Shown here one piece after another: positions 1-14,181 of a stretch of 64,000 nucleotides of DNA. Under the pieces are notes generated by a model. It saw nothing but the letters and a program-made list of their open reading frames with translations. It searched no databases and was not told the origin of the DNA. A program made the position numbers and the translations under genes. Every line of letters begins with the position of its first letter. Positions within the stretch are counted from its first letter, which is position 1. This stretch comes from Baylisascaris procyonis. Lineage: Eukaryota > Nematoda > Chromadorea > Rhabditida > Ascarididae. The stretch is from contig JAZARR010000153.1 in the NCBI GenBank assembly GCA_037389465.1, positions 8,202,501-8,266,500 of the forward strand, given 5' to 3'.

Positions 1-45
1 AAGGTACATTTAAAGAATTGCAAATACCCGATAATTGTAACTGAC

Positions 46-1538
46 CGTTGAAACGATAGCATGCTGATCGTCGATGATTTCTTCAAGGCTTCCCACAGCC
101 ATTGGCGTTCCACGCAGATCGTTTACTTTCGCTCTCTCCTCCTGCATCACAACAAATATTACCAGTTCTTAATCATTGGTATACATCTGAATAGCCAAGC
201 CAATATAACCTCGGGATTCACTTCCCTTTTCAAGTCAGGAAAAGCAAGTAAAATTACTCAAAATTCTTTGTGCATAAAAATTTTTGCACACGGACCTGCA
301 TCACGTTTATCTACTAACTTTATTCAGAGCATGATTGTATAAAATGAGGTTCGCTTTCATATTAGAACTCCTTAACGTGTCATAACAAGGAAAAGAGATC
401 TTAAAAAAATGCGTTGAATACCGGAAACCTAAACGATAATGGTTCGTAAGCAGCGAAAAATATTAGTAAAAAAAAATATATATATATATATATAATTGCA
501 TACCTCTTGTCTCTCTTCTTGTGGTTTCAGTCTCTCTTGATTTTGGATGAATTCTTGTTCCATTAGCAAATAATCTTTAATACGTTCGAATTTCAACAAC
601 TTCAGACGACAACGCGTATGAGGTGTCACTAAATTTACACACATTTATAATCTATACAACCGTAAGGAAGTAGTTGATTAAGTAAAAGATGCCTTAGGAT
701 GCAAAGTGCCATCATTAATACGATCCCCATAATTCCAGTACAATAAAATATCCCATCTATTTCAAAAAATAATTCACAAATATGTATAGATAAAAAACCA
801 TAAATTAACAATTAACTACCATGAATCTACCGAAGAATGAAAATGACATCATCACACTCATAAATGTATTAACACAATTTCATTAGTACAAAAATTTATG
901 AACGCTCACTAAAACATACCAGTGGGGAGTTTAGTGGCAGCATCGGGGCCTTTTCCACCTTTCTTTCGTTTGCCGATACGTGTCGGAATCGGTGCTTCAT
1001 ATTTTCTCTTCTTTTCCTGGAATATAATTTGTGCTAAATAGTAGCCATCCATAAAAATGCTTACTTTAGTTATATAAATTCTAGAGTCAAAACGCTCCCT
1101 AATCGACTAAGATACTTATTTGAAAAATTTCCATAGTCATCGATCGACATTTATTTAACGACTCAACATTTTTGGTGCCATTACCTTCCATAACTCTCAA
1201 TGGCCAGCGTAGCAAAAAAGCTATCGAAACGATGAATATGGCCCTCATCGTACCTTCTTTGCAGAGGATATGGGTTCTTTTCAGGTGATGCAAGGAGGGA
1301 GGGAAAGAAGCTGAGAAGGAAGAGGGAAGGATGTGTGCAAATCTGCCATTCCACATTACCACAAACTCGATGATAGAAACCACCATCTCCTTTTAGAAGG
1401 ACGTCAACGTTTCCTTAAGAAAGCGGATGTAACATTTAAAGAAATCATATTATTCATGACAATAAGACCAACTTTATCGGCATCACCACCACCACGCTCA
1501 TCTCGTTTCCCACCAAAGCCTGATTGTTGTTGACCCAT
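46..1538 (-). CDS. rpt-2: 26S proteasome regulatory ATPase subunit 4 (Rpt2/PSMC1), 5' part
   Basis: Rpt2 is one of the six AAA ATPases at the base of the 19S proteasome cap; it unfolds substrates and helps open the 20S gate. Four exons are seen on the minus strand: 1538-1473, 1016-920, 628-504 and 141-46, giving 128 residues in one continuous phase. The start is [10 protein letters not shown], the family's N-myristoylation type start. It is followed by a Lys/Arg-rich stretch ([17 protein letters not shown]), then the block [20 protein letters not shown] with the coiled-coil region behind it, and [18 protein letters not shown] leading into the OB domain. These match metazoan Rpt2 nearly residue by residue. 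The last visible exon ends at a GTCAGT donor, and the AAA domain lies beyond the left edge. A splice-acceptor-like TTTGCAG stands five bases before the ATG. The assignment is very secure; only the exon 1 donor (GTTGGT) is slightly weak. Confidence 0.95.
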
Positions 1539-4500
1539 ATTAGCTGCAAATTGAATGAATGAAGTGAGCATAAAACATGTAAAAGTTCGCCAATAGTCTC
1601 GAAAAATATGCCTTCGCAAATTTTCTGACTAGTGTAGACCAGCTGATAGAATAAATAATTAAAAAATAATAATAATAATACCGAAAATTTCAAGAAAAAG
1701 CAGTTGGTGATTTGCAGAACTCGACAATGGAATATAGTATACCAGGTAGATGAGACCCCTTACCATCGAACCCCACCAAAATAGAGACAACTGTCAATTG
1801 CAACATCAGTACACTATAGTAAATCAATGCCTTATAGAACTTAGATTCTGATAGCGAGATCCTTACAGGACTAATCTACAAGAGTATTCCGTGAAAGATG
1901 AACAGGAAGTATGGCCCCTCCTAAACAAAATCCTTGTTCTAGGGCATATTCTACTCCATGGTTTTCTTTTCCTTGCAGACCTTAGGCAAGAGGTGACAGA
2001 TGATTTCTTCAGGAAGTCCTGTATTCATTTAATTCACTCTTTGGGACTATTCTCAAAGTATCACTATTTCTTTAATTTAAAACCTCGAAATCCCAAGAAC
2101 CTATGGTTAAAACACCTCAAAGAAAAAACCACAAATAACCTCACCGCAGAATATTACCACCCCGAAAGGCAACAATTAAACCTCCTCACCACATGCCTCT
2201 TCGTCGAAATGATGACGAACGAATTTTCATTCCCAAAGTTCGTTATGCAAAAAGCAAATGTATTCGTTTCAAGATTCTATTGCATTTTCTATGACTTACA
2301 ATACGGTCTAGAGAATTACTGTAATACTTTCGTTGCTTACTGTAGTCCATTTTCGCGTACTGTACTCAGATTTGGTCAAACGTCTGTGAAAAAGGATAGT
2401 GGGATAACTGGGGAAAGTTCAGCGACCCTCTTTAATTAGACAGTTTTTAGCAAAGTGTTTCATATAACGTTTCAGTTTAATTATGAATAGCGATTTTGTG
2501 TTTTTTTAAATTCAAAACCTCTACGGCAAACATAGAGCTCAATTCGATTCACATTTACATATCAAAATCTCTAAAGGTTCTTGAGGGGTAGCTCCAAGAG
2601 TATCTTTTATTCTACTAAGTTTTGCATACCTCTCTAAGTTACACCATCTTCAAATTGAAAGGAAATAAGCGAATCAATTCATCTATTTGCGATGCTATTC
2701 CCATATAGAATTCCATACCGTATCACATACAGTAAGTGTATTTTCAGTGGTGTTTGGAACACTGCAATCTAATTACATATTGTGATAGAGATGAAGTGAG
2801 AGAATTATTGAAGAAGGGAAAGGGGTCGCTAGTGGGGAGGGTTAGTGAGATCGAAGGAAGGTAAGGAGCAGCGAACAATGTTTAAGCAAGTAATAGTCAA
2901 GTAATGACGATCATGAGTGAAAATACTTCATCACTGAACCAATACTGTCTATAAAGAATGGTGCAAATTACCTGTTCCATATAGAAAAATACCTTTGAAG
3001 GTATGGAAGAAACTCTTCGAAAAGAAATTGATATTACTGAGCCGAAGAGCATTTTTGCATGCGCTATAAATATGTAATAATGCATACGTTCGAGCAATTG
3101 TTCAATCATTTCGTTTATCAAAATTCATTCTTATCTCTAAATATCACTTTATTGATAAGCTCAAACCACTTCATTGATGAGCTCCCTTGAGGTGATCTGA
3201 GCAGCATAAGATATGATAGGTTTGAAATGCTTCCATCGAATGGCTTAAGCTTTCGTTGATAGCTCGGGTTTGTTTCAGGTCATCCTTGTAAAAACCAACA
3301 TTTTGAAACTGTATCCATCGTTGATATGCTGATATGTTCGAACCACTGACATCACACCATATTCACCACCTATCATATCATTGCTAAAATAACTTGTGAT
3401 ATACAAAGTGGCCGAATGCCTTTCTGAGGATATCGATATGTGATGGATATATGTCATTATACGGAGGTGATTTCAAATCCTCAAGTCAGAACGCGCAAAA
3501 TGGCTAAGTTTTTCGGTTATTTTATAGTTAATCCCCTCCTGCTTTTTCTTTTGAGTGATAATAATGATAGAAATTTCCCAATTTCCATCTTCAAAGTGGT
3601 ACTTTCGCAGTTTTACTCTGTAATAGTCACTAATTGTACATTATATTTCAATGCCATTTTTAAATTTCATAGTTCACTTGCTGATGAAATCGCACTAAAA
3701 CAACTCGAAAAATACAGATAGCGTTATGACTGTAATATTCATTATTTCATCCATCACTTGTTGTTCGTAGCAGATGCAAACGTTCGATTAAATATGCCTT
3801 ATTTTGACCAGATTAAACAATAACCTACTAAGATGAAATCTGGGTCTAGTAAGCTCAAGCAAGCTGATCTCATCATAACTGCGTACAAACATATTAGCAC
3901 CATGGAAACAATTATCGTTTATGTAAATATTATGCCGTTTTTATTCGCTTCTTTAATTCATTTATAAATTTATGTTCATCGTTCATCGTAATTTATTCTG
4001 CAGAAATTCTTTTGAGCAAGGAAAAGCATGAAAAGCTACTTTCGACTATCACCGAAGCCGCGCATCGACGATAGTTACCCCATCTGTAGCTTCTGATACC
4101 TAACGCTACTCAAACTCTCATAGGCATAAAAATACCAACTTTAGATGAAAAAGAAAACCAAACATGATTCCTTACGTTATAGTTTGTGGTGCACAAAAAC
4201 AAAATGTGATGCAACTCGATAGCCTTTTATTGCATACGATTGATCAATCACTATAGATCGTTAGCAACAATGACCGAAGATATTATCGTATGTTTGAACG
4301 TAGTTTGATCTCATTAAGATTTAAGCGCTATAGTTGATCCGGTAATTGCAATATGCAAATCGATTTCATCTCAATGTGGATATTTAAAGCGGCTGTTCAA
4401 TCTACGTACTAATTCAACGTTCACTTTCAAATAAGTTTAAAGTTGAATATGCTTTGATTGCAAACTTAAAACTTAGATCGTTAAAAGAAAGAATATGCCG

Positions 4501-5633
4501 TAAAAATTGAGATTGGATCAGTCTGCATTATGCAATATCTTTCACTATGCATTAGTAGCTGATGAATTTGACTAGTCCAATGATTACGATCGCAAAAAAA
4601 CGCATATCTTGCAAGTTAGTTTGGTGTGCTCTTCCATTTGGTTATTCGGTTTTTTGCAAAAAGATTTCACAAATATGCATAAAAATAAAAACTGGCACTG
4701 TGCAAATTTGCTTTGCGCTATCATCAAATAGATACACGAATAAATAATAAAAAGTTTAATTTTTTTTTCAAAAGAACTTCAAAAGAAATTACAGTTGTTT
4801 AAATTTGGAATGAAACTCTACATGCATTTTATATCAACTGGTTTTTCTTTTTTATACCGATTCACTAAGTAAGTGAAAAAAAAAGCATTTCTTTCCCAGG
4901 AGGTTTGTATCAACGGTCGGGGTAATTATAACATAGCGATACTATTTTGCGTATTAATTAGCTCCTAGCATTTTGTTAAGTAGAGAGGAATGTGAAGATG
5001 CATATCTAATCAAATCCTTTGATCTACTTTCTCATCAATTACTGAAGAGGATATAAGCGATTATTTAATTATGTTCGGAAATATTTCAACAATAAAAAAT
5101 GTTTATTTGCACACACAAAAAATGTTTTTATAATGAAAATTACTTTCGATGAATATTGCATAGATATATTGTAATTTGCATAACTATATTATTCAATGAA
5201 CGAATTTTATTGTGGAAGAAGCCCACACACTTATCAACTGATTACGAGGTCATTGTGTGTGTGTGCGCGCGCCAACTCCGTATAATTTGCATCCGCTTAT
5301 ATAATTCGTAGTTTTTGATTATCTTTAGAAGTAATCATCACTCGTATAGTATGAACGCTTCTTGAAGAATGGTGAATAGTCATAGAATCTGAAAATTAAA
5401 TCCCTTATAGAATTTGAAAATTTGCATATGTAATTTATAATTGTATCATAAGGCTAGATACATTATCAAAGATTGTAACCACTCTTTTAAATAACATCTG
5501 ACCGTTTAGACACCTTGTGGATGAGGAAAAAATTTCTGAAATATATTGCAGATCAGTTTTGAAATAATCACGTACAAAGTAATAGTTATTAGATTGTTAA
5601 CTAAAGGTATCTAAAAATGATACGAACGAAAAT

Positions 5634-5668
<35 letters not shown>

Positions 5669-6044
5669 CTCATTTTATTTATGCAAATTTTCAGTTTCTC
5701 ATAAATAATCTCAGATGAAATTTTTTAAGAAACATTTGAAACGCTATATTAAATAGCCAGTTGTTTGGTGGACGGATGAAAAATACAGTGAGAGTTGAAA
5801 GAGTTATTAACGGTTAAATTTTATTTCTTTCGCATCTCTAAGGATTTAAAATTATTTACATTTTAAGATCCTCTGTATAAACACATCTGTGAGATCTTCT
5901 AGTTTTTTTTAAATATCAGCGATTACAATTCAGTGAATCATATCGATCAAAAAATCTACGATCAACTACCACAGAGTATAGGTATCTTAATATGAATATT
6001 CCATTCATATATAACCATCAACATTCAAAATCTTTAAAGTAAAA
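1539..6044. other. Intergenic spacer, no supported gene
   Basis: AT-rich spacer between the divergent start of rpt-2 and the 3' end of the neuropeptide gene. I see no exon pattern on either strand. A run of open frame at 1891-2439 has no early ATG and no recognisable motif. A simple TTTA repeat lies at about 5632-5675, and four ATTTGCAT octamers fall between 5160 and 5700. Confidence 0.6.
5632..5675. repeat. (TTTA)n microsatellite
   Basis: About ten uninterrupted copies of the tetramer TTTA in the spacer downstream of the neuropeptide gene. Confidence 0.95.
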
Positions 6045-9000
6045 TCAAAATATTTTATGAATAAAAATATTTGAAAATAAAAGAGACCTTCCATTTCCAT
6101 TCGGTGGAGTCCAATAGGACGCAAAAGATCGGCCACCGGCACGTTTAGGTTGCTGATAGAAATAGTATGGCGAAAATGAACCGAAACGTTTGTTTGTTGG
6201 ATAGAGATAAGACTCGAAGTCATATATACGAGGACCGAATGAACGCGCTCCTGCTCGTTTTTGTGTCAGCCGTCTGCAAATAAAAACCAATAATTCAAGA
6301 TGGCTAATAATAAAATGGAACCAATAAAAAGATCCGCACAGTCTGTTCACTTTGATCATTTCGCAAATTGTAATATGTATATTTGTATGCATGTATTTAT
6401 CTATACTATGGTTTCGCCTTGAAAACTCTCAATCGAGAGCTCTGGTACTTAGGTGACGTCATCTATATCACAGAATAACTCCATATCAGCTTTCATGTTG
6501 TTCCGACAACTCCGAAAGAAATCTATGTAGCCTAAAAGTTTATTGTATTTTCGGAATGTCGAACCGCATTTTACAACCACTGAAATCGGGAAAACAAATA
6601 TATCTTCCAAATGCTTATGCATTCGGTCTGGAAGGCTGAAATACGAATGCAATGTTGCATATGTTTTATAATTTACTAGTCATAGTGGGTCGATCTTAGG
6701 GCAATACGTGCAAAAGCACGTATTGTGCCAGCTCGTTGGTATAATTTATACCATAAAGTCAAATCTACATTGTTATCCAAACTAATCCTCTCTCATTATT
6801 GAAGGTTACTTCATGATTCACTAAGAAATGTCAAGTCAGTAAAGCAGCAGCAACTGTCTTTTTTTGTGGTTTCATTAAGAAATGTTCTACGCATAAATCG
6901 AAGAAATTGTCGTAAGTAAAAAAAAACGATTCATGAAAATTTACTAAGGTTTTCAGATGTATTTATTGCAATTATCTTTATTAATCACATAATAATCGTC
7001 AATAATGTTCGAATAAAATAAAAAAAGTAAAATTACCTTTCGGATGACATCACCATTTTACCTTTTGAATGACATTATCATAATGAGTTCATATAGCTAT
7101 ACAGTTTAAGCTAATCAAACAGCCATTATTAAGCAAGTGTAGGTTAAATGGATTTATACATCACTTATGGGATGGAACGAAAGAAGCACTTCACTTATGG
7201 GATGATCAATATTGCATGTAGATGAGCAAAGTACTTTTTGAATTAAGTAAAACACATCCAGCGTTATTTGAAATTGCCTATAATGCAGTTGTTTGTACTC
7301 AATAAAAAAGCTTGCCATATAATAATTGATTCGCATTTAGTGTATCTATCATTTTTGAGATCAAAGGTTATCCTTAGGCAGGAAGGGTCGCTGGTTTAGG
7401 GTCATGGAGTCAAAGGCATTCAAGGTCAAGCAAATCCAACGGAATAATTTGAATTGAGGGTGTTGATACACCGACAATGACTCTTTTATATGAATTAAAA
7501 CTACGCATGAAAGGCAATCATTTCGACGAAATAGGTTTTATGCGGAAATGATGCAAAGATCAAAAATAAAGATCTACCAACCTTTCAAGATCATCCATGT
7601 CTGCATTCGATAATAAAGAACTTCGTGCCTTTTCACCGTCCATCGCTAAAAATTTATCAGCATAGTTTATCAATGTTGTGTTGATACTATCAGAATTCAT
7701 TTTTTTGATTTTTTTAATTTATAATAAATATTTTTAAACAGAAAAATGTAGCAAACATATATCTTCATTATGATTTTGCGTTTCATGCTAGTTTATTTTT
7801 ATTTTTGTAGTCTAAAAAATTTTCGACTCTAAGAGGGAAAATTAATTTTGCAAAAAAAAATGTGATTAGTCATATGCAAGAACAAATTTGACTCAATCAA
7901 TAATAATGCATTTTTTTGTAAGGAAAATTTATTTCACGCTAGAAAATTCGCATAAAAATAGCTTCTTTGCATTCAAAAAATTTGCATAATTGTTGCAATA
8001 GTTCATCTCTTCTGCAAAAAAAGTCAATATTTTCTATCCTCAAAGAATAATGAAGTAGCTTGCTTCTTAGCAGCTGGAAAACTCCAAAGCTAGCTATAAT
8101 AGTGTTTATTTCTAGTGGGCATTCATCAATCACCTTCACTACATTATTTGCAAGTGTTCTTAAAGCTTTCGCGCATAAATTTTATCCGGCAATTCAAATA
8201 AAGTTAAAGACATTCATCACGTTGAATGATGCTAATTTTTCGATCCTTTTTAGTGATGATCAGCGACGATCCCATGACGATGCGAATCGCCGGTTCCATT
8301 TTTGTATTGTTAGATCGATTTTAAAAAGGCACAATAAGCAAACTTTTAAGTTACTTAATTGTTTAAAAGGATGCAATTCATGTATTTGTGGATAATTCGT
8401 GGATTTGTGGACTTTTTACTTCCATAAGGGCTACTGGATCGATGAATTTGAACCGTTTAAACAATTTTTTAAGACTTTTACAAAGATTTTTGCAAAGATC
8501 TCCTCGCAGATGTTTAACTTTTAGAGAATTTTGCTGTCGAAACTTTTGCTACACATAATTCAAACGAACTTTATGTTCCCCTTTATCGATCCTAAGGCCC
8601 CCTCCCCTCCCCTCCTTCCTCTGCTCTACAGTACTAAATTGGATTGTGTGTCTTCTTAAAGAAGTACTCCCTCCTTTATTCGTTGGGATACATTCTTCTG
8701 CAGTGGACTGAGTGAGAAGAAAACTTTCAATGCAGATTTGCAGCGTTAGTTGAAAGGATTGTGAGAGGTGAACGCATCGGTTGCTTATCTGATTGCGATG
8801 CTTCGGTTAATCAACGGGTTGTTAGTGAGGCAATATAGTATGAAAAAGAAGAGAAAAAATAAAATGTGATTAGGCAAAGAAAAAGTACTAAATAAGTGCT
8901 TGCTTACGTCACTGCATATATATTTCGCTGATTATTTCTGCCGGTTATGATAATATTGTGTTTTCAATATATAACGACATAGGGATAAATATATCAATTT

Positions 9001-12000
9001 ATCGAAGAAAATTATTGAAGAAAAAATGATTTATTCGTTCTGAGAAAATTAAATAATTCGTCGAAAAATTTTTATATATTTGTAATTTTGTTGAAAATTT
9101 AAAAAAAAATTTTTTTTTAAATATAAAACATATATACAGTATTTTATACAATATAGTATAATATGTTTTTAATTAAGTTAATGTTACATTATTTTCAGTA
9201 CAAATTTTAGTTTCTAAATATCCGTCCAGCTAATATAACCATGAATTCTCTAGATCTTCGACTATTTTCCATCATACGCTTAAAAGGCGATCATGAAAGC
9301 AATATGAAAACAAATAGGATTGGAAGATATATGCACAGCTAGATTCTCCTTCAGGCAATCATTCACTCTCTAAAGTAGAGGCGAATCGTTTTGTAGAAAC
9401 TGATCATTATGCAAAGAAAACTATTGCAAAAGAAAGAACAGCAAACCGCTTCACTTTTCGATGTTTATTTATCGATATATTCCCTAGTGGAGAATAGCCG
9501 CAAATTTCTCGATTTTTCTTTTTTGATTTCTTCATGAATAAATATTAAAGTTATTTGTATTCCAATTTGCAAAGTTAAAATTGTTGTGGTTTTATACGTT
9601 CATTAATGACTTTTATACCTTTATTAATGATTAGTTCAACTACCGTCTTACTTTACTACCGTAAAAGTAGATCACGTTTTTGACTATAAAGGCACATGGT
9701 TTTTCGATCATTCATATTTTCAAATGTATGTCGATAATATGCTTAAGTCATTGTTTTATATTAAAAGTATTATATAAATATCCTAGATAACCATTGCGGC
9801 AACTTAAAAAAACACAATAGCTGTTAATGATTACCGTTGAAAAATTCACAGCGTTGTTATGTGATATTCACAAAAACCTATTGAACATAGTGAAAATAAA
9901 CGGAAAAAGAAATATTCATCAAAAAATAAATAAAAGATTTTGCGAAAATTTGCATTGAAAAAAGAATGAGAATTGCACAATAAACCACAATATTTGTTGA
10001 CTTGTTTTCTCTTAAGCGAAAAGTGTTTAGTTGTTCAAAGAATGTTCACCCATACTTCCTCTCTAATGAACAAAAAGGAAATATCGAGTATTGTGTGAGC
10101 ATTGAATGTGTACATTTCATCTTAAAAAATTTCGCTATTCTACAACGCATTGAGATAATATTAAAAATAACTAAAAATTATTGAAATAATTCAGTGCTAT
10201 ATTTTTGAATATGAATATCAATATGAATTGCTGTCCATCCTAAATGAAATCCATTTTCAATAGTTTTTCCGCGGATTTTTTCAAAGATTAAAGTTCTAAT
10301 AAGCAATGGAAATCGTATAAATACGTTAGCAAATTTCGTTGAAAATGTGTGATTAGATTGTTGAAAGAAGAAATAAAGTTATCAAATCTTTTAGGAAAAC
10401 CGCACGAATCAGTTATTGTGGTCGAAATTATTTTTGAGGAAGTTATTTCATTTTAAATCGTTTTAGTAAATTTTAAAATTGAATTAAATTCAACCAAATT
10501 TATTAGTGTTTCACTCATAGTCGACTTCATTTCATCCACTCAATTTATTTAGTTTTCTGTCTAGACAAAAATAATCCATTCAATAGCTCATCTAATTTCT
10601 TTTTATTGATCGGCAGCATGGAATCTATCCAATTTTGTGCCTTCCAAAATTGCAGCGTTTTCAGCTGGTTGCTCCGATATTGTATTCTTCTGATTAATAT
10701 GCAATTCATAAAGTAAGGTGTTTCCCAGGTAACATATTCAGTTCCAGATTAACAGTTTTCAGGTAAGAATCTCACCTGAGGTAAGAGCTTCAACTTAGAA
10801 ATACTGTAAATATAGGTAATATATAATCTCGATGATTAGAGTTATTCAAATAATCTTTAATAACACGAATTTGACAAATCTTAAGCGCTTACAGAGAGTA
10901 TTTTCTTGCAATAGAAATGTATTTATTTACTGCAAAAAGAAATACGGCAATACCTTAATGAGAGAAAAATAATTGTTTAGAAATTTTAGAAAAAATAAAG
11001 AAAATATGATGTAACAATTCCATCCCCTTCCCCCTCTCCTCCCCCATTCTTCTTCCCATTTCCCTTCTGCCGTACTGCAAACTAGAAATAAACCAGCATG
11101 AGATATTGATCTTCTTCTATGAAATAACGTTCTTTCCTAATGAGATGCTGACGTTAGAAATGCGATGCGAAATTTGATAATGCATAGAAATGCACAAACT
11201 TCCTCGATTTGATGCATTAGCATATGCTAGTCGTTAACTAAAGACGACAAGTGGCATAAATTTAGCGTTAGCGAAATTGAACGGCTAACAAATTTAAAAT
11301 TGCCATCAATATGCGCCCGAATATTTTTCGCATATATTATGAGGTGTCATTGAATTGCTAATTCCACTGTCCTCCTCAGTGAATTCTTCATTGATCATTT
11401 TCTGCATTTGTTTAACGAAAAATTTAATTTATTGAATTTAGTCGAAAACATTCACGGAAAATATTTTTTACATTTTTCTCGCATTCAGATTTTATTACTT
11501 TTAATTAATATTTACTTTGAAATAAGCTATAGTATCTATGACGTCGATGCTTCTACACGGATGGAACAAAAGACATCGAAATCGGCAATTTCTCTGTGCT
11601 CTCTTGCTTAACAGTTTCTTACTTCAACCATGGAATGATGATAGGAAAACGTCCTTCCTCAAGTGGATTTCTCCAACTCGACTAGATTAACAGGTACATC
11701 TTTCTGAATTGCGGTCGATTTTAAAGATGTTTATTTCATGGTTAGGCAGATTCCAACCCTCTAGCACGATGAATTATTCATCGTTGCAAGATCTATGCTA
11801 TCTTCAAGGCCTTAAGAATAGTCATTTTCTTTGGAAGACCTCAGCAAAATTTGTAAAAACAAAAATTCTGGATTTTTTTTGCTTGCAACTGACCGGATTA
11901 AATCGAAACGGATGCTTTGATGAAGTATTGCATCGAGTTTTACCATATATACTTTACCAAAGTGCATCAAATTATAACAAAAAAAAAAAGCTGAACCGGA

Positions 12001-12094
12001 TAGGATGACTTATTTAGGTGTGATTTTGACACAACTTACCGTAAGCGACGGCGAGACATGCAATAGCGATAAAAAGTAGTGTACGTGTATACAT
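6045..12094 (-). CDS. nlp-9: Neuropeptide-like protein precursor, NLP-9 type
   Basis: A secreted prohormone cut at dibasic sites to release short peptides. Three exons join in phase on the minus strand: 12094-12040, 7645-7582 and 6273-6045 (115 residues). Exon 1 encodes a signal peptide, MYTRTLLFIAIACLAVAYA; an earlier in-frame ATG at 12115 would add seven residues. Exon 2 encodes a short acidic spacer ending DMDDLER. Exon 3 carries peptides separated by KR: AGARSFGPRIYDFESYLYPT (plus N), FGSFSPYYFYQQP, and AGGRSFASYWTPPNGN onward. C. elegans NLP-9 peptides begin GGARAF or GGGRAF and one continues AGSWSPYLE, so the first and third peptides fit that family with Gly1 changed to Ala and Ala5 to Ser. 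The middle peptide has lost the signature. The C-terminus after NGN is uncertain: the frame runs to TGA at 6045, but a donor-like GTCTCT could lead to another exon. No amidation glycine precedes the KR sites. Confidence 0.8.
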
Positions 12095-12115
12095 TGTGCT
12101 TAAACAGTGTTGCAT

Positions 12116-12430
12116 CGAGAGTAGATTGGCCCAGCGTTGGGGCGAATTTGACGTACGCGGATCGATTCGTTATGTGCCGAACAATAACGCAAAATCAGCC
12201 TCGTCTTAAGGAATGAGCTGCTTTACCGCCCTCCACAAGCGTCAGCAGCAACAACTCACCACTATAATGTTCACTCACTAGTTTCTGGTTTGGGGTGTGG
12301 CTAAATCAGGATCCACTATGGGGGCGGGATCACGATGGGATGCTGCTTTGATGGACGGTGAAGCAGCGTGAATGTTCATCTTGGCTGAAGTTGAATTGAA
12401 TCCGATTTCTTCGTCAAATCATTGGGCAAT
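12116..12430 (-). promoter_or_regulatory. Probable upstream regulatory region of the neuropeptide gene
   Basis: The 300 bases directly upstream of the signal-peptide exon are clearly richer in G+C than the surroundings. They contain a GGGGGCGGGA GC-box-like site near 12320 and a GGGGTGTGGC (KLF/Sp-like) site near 12293. Position and composition suggest a promoter or 5' leader; no transcription start can be read from the sequence. Confidence 0.35.
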
Positions 12431-13933
12431 TTGATTTTATACTTCGAAGTGGACGTTATCATCAAGCACTATCAGCGAACAACACCGATCATCGCATCAA
12501 CGATAGAGTTTTTTCGAGTTTAGAAAAAAAAAGAAACGTAAAACTACCAAGATCTCAATGGTCGATGTTTTTCATATGACGTTGCATTGCTTTTGACTAT
12601 CTATTGGTCAACTTTCGAACGAGCTCTTTCTAATAAGCGCAAGTCTCGAAAATGATGACTAAGGCCCGATAAATGTTTACCTCAGCTATCCGCAAGCTTT
12701 AACTTCAAGCATATAGCTGATTATTCCATAAAATTTGATATTCTCTAATTCCTTTTTGTAACCTCATCGTAACCATTCTTCCACTGCAGTTATGAGCTAA
12801 AATCTCTTTCGTCTCATAAGCTGTTGTATTGCATTATCGACCAACTTCTGTAATATATAGGGATTTCGCGTAATATAAGGATATTTTCTCAGACAACACT
12901 GTTGGTACCATTCGACAATTATAATACCGTTCACCGCTACTGTAAAACACCGTACACCCTGCGGAAAAAATCATCTCACGATTCGAATTTTCCATCCGAA
13001 ATCAAATAAATATAAGCTAAAACGTTCCTTCACGTATGTAAAGCATTCATAGAAGTGACCATATCGATTCAGCATATATACATGCTAGCACATTTATTTG
13101 AGCATATTTAAATCTCCTTAAGAATATCCTGGAATGCTTCAACAACTACCACCACGGAGCTTGGACTGAAGATGCTTCTATCCCATCCTCTAAAAAGCGC
13201 ATATTGTGCCAACTATTTAGTGTATCACTCTGTTTCGCATTCTTCTTCATTAAGTTTATTAGGCTATTTCACATTTATGCGTTCTATGGATTAATGCTGA
13301 AAATAAACGCGAAAGTGAGCTTAAATAAACTCTTCCATTATTTAATACTCTATCGCTCGGGAATTTCATCGATCATTCATGCGCTATTCAATTCACTAAA
13401 ATATATGCGATAAGATTCATTATATTATGCAAATAACGATAAAAAGCGAACAATATTCGAAGAGTAATCGACTAGTGATGCGTTTTGCGCTTATTTTCTT
13501 CGAATCAATTTTATTCGTTCGCGAAAAATTATATTTATGAACAGCTATGACCGATTTATAATACCTTCTCATAGCAATTTATAATAAACCTTCAATCCTT
13601 GCCTTTTTTTTGTTCATTTAGCATATTTTAGGCTTAGTTATGAGATGATTTAATATTCTCCGAGGTATCCTAATATGATAGCCTATGATATGTGAGATGA
13701 TATGATATCCTATGGGATATCGAAAAGATGACATGAGAGGATTGTTGACGATCTCCAATAACGCTAACGATCTACCACTAATGTTAAGTGCTCTCTACAT
13801 GAATCCACTTAACACATTAAGCTTACTTCATCTTTAATCGTTAGCGTACTTATATGCCACAAAAAAATATGCTAATTTGCTAGTGAATGAAAAATTTTTT
13901 TTGATGAAACCAAATATATAAGAAAATCAACAG

Positions 13934-14181
13934 AAGTGGATAAGCAAAGGTTCACCAAATTTTCCAACGACAAAACACTTGCAATACGGATGTCGTCGTC
14001 GATGAGAATAACGGATCGAAAGGTAATTCGGAAGTGTCACAATGCACTTACAATTCAGGCAAACCTGCTACAAGGGGATTCTAAAGGAAATGACAATATG
14101 CCAAGTATAAAGTCAGATATAAGCTTCCAGCTGGTGAATTCGAAATCTCCCAATTATGTTTTCACTACGTATCTGAGGTGA
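13934..14181 (+). other. Unassigned exon-like open frame
   Basis: An AACAG acceptor-like site opens a frame beginning VDKQRFTKFSNDKT that either ends at an AAG/GTAATT donor (14022) or reads on to a stop at 14181. The frame is unusually Ser/Lys/Asn-rich and hydrophilic, with no motif I recognise. It could be a non-conserved exon or chance. No partner exon was joined to it with confidence. Confidence 0.2.

Noticed and set aside
1891..2439. The longest open frame in the window (182 codons, plus strand)
   Set aside because: It starts at GTG, has no ATG until past half its length, shows no motif and lies beside unrelated spacer. Not supported as a gene.
8060..8395. A 111-codon plus-strand frame
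   Set aside because: It begins with a non-ATG codon, lies in the large intron of the neuropeptide gene, and has no motif or splice context.
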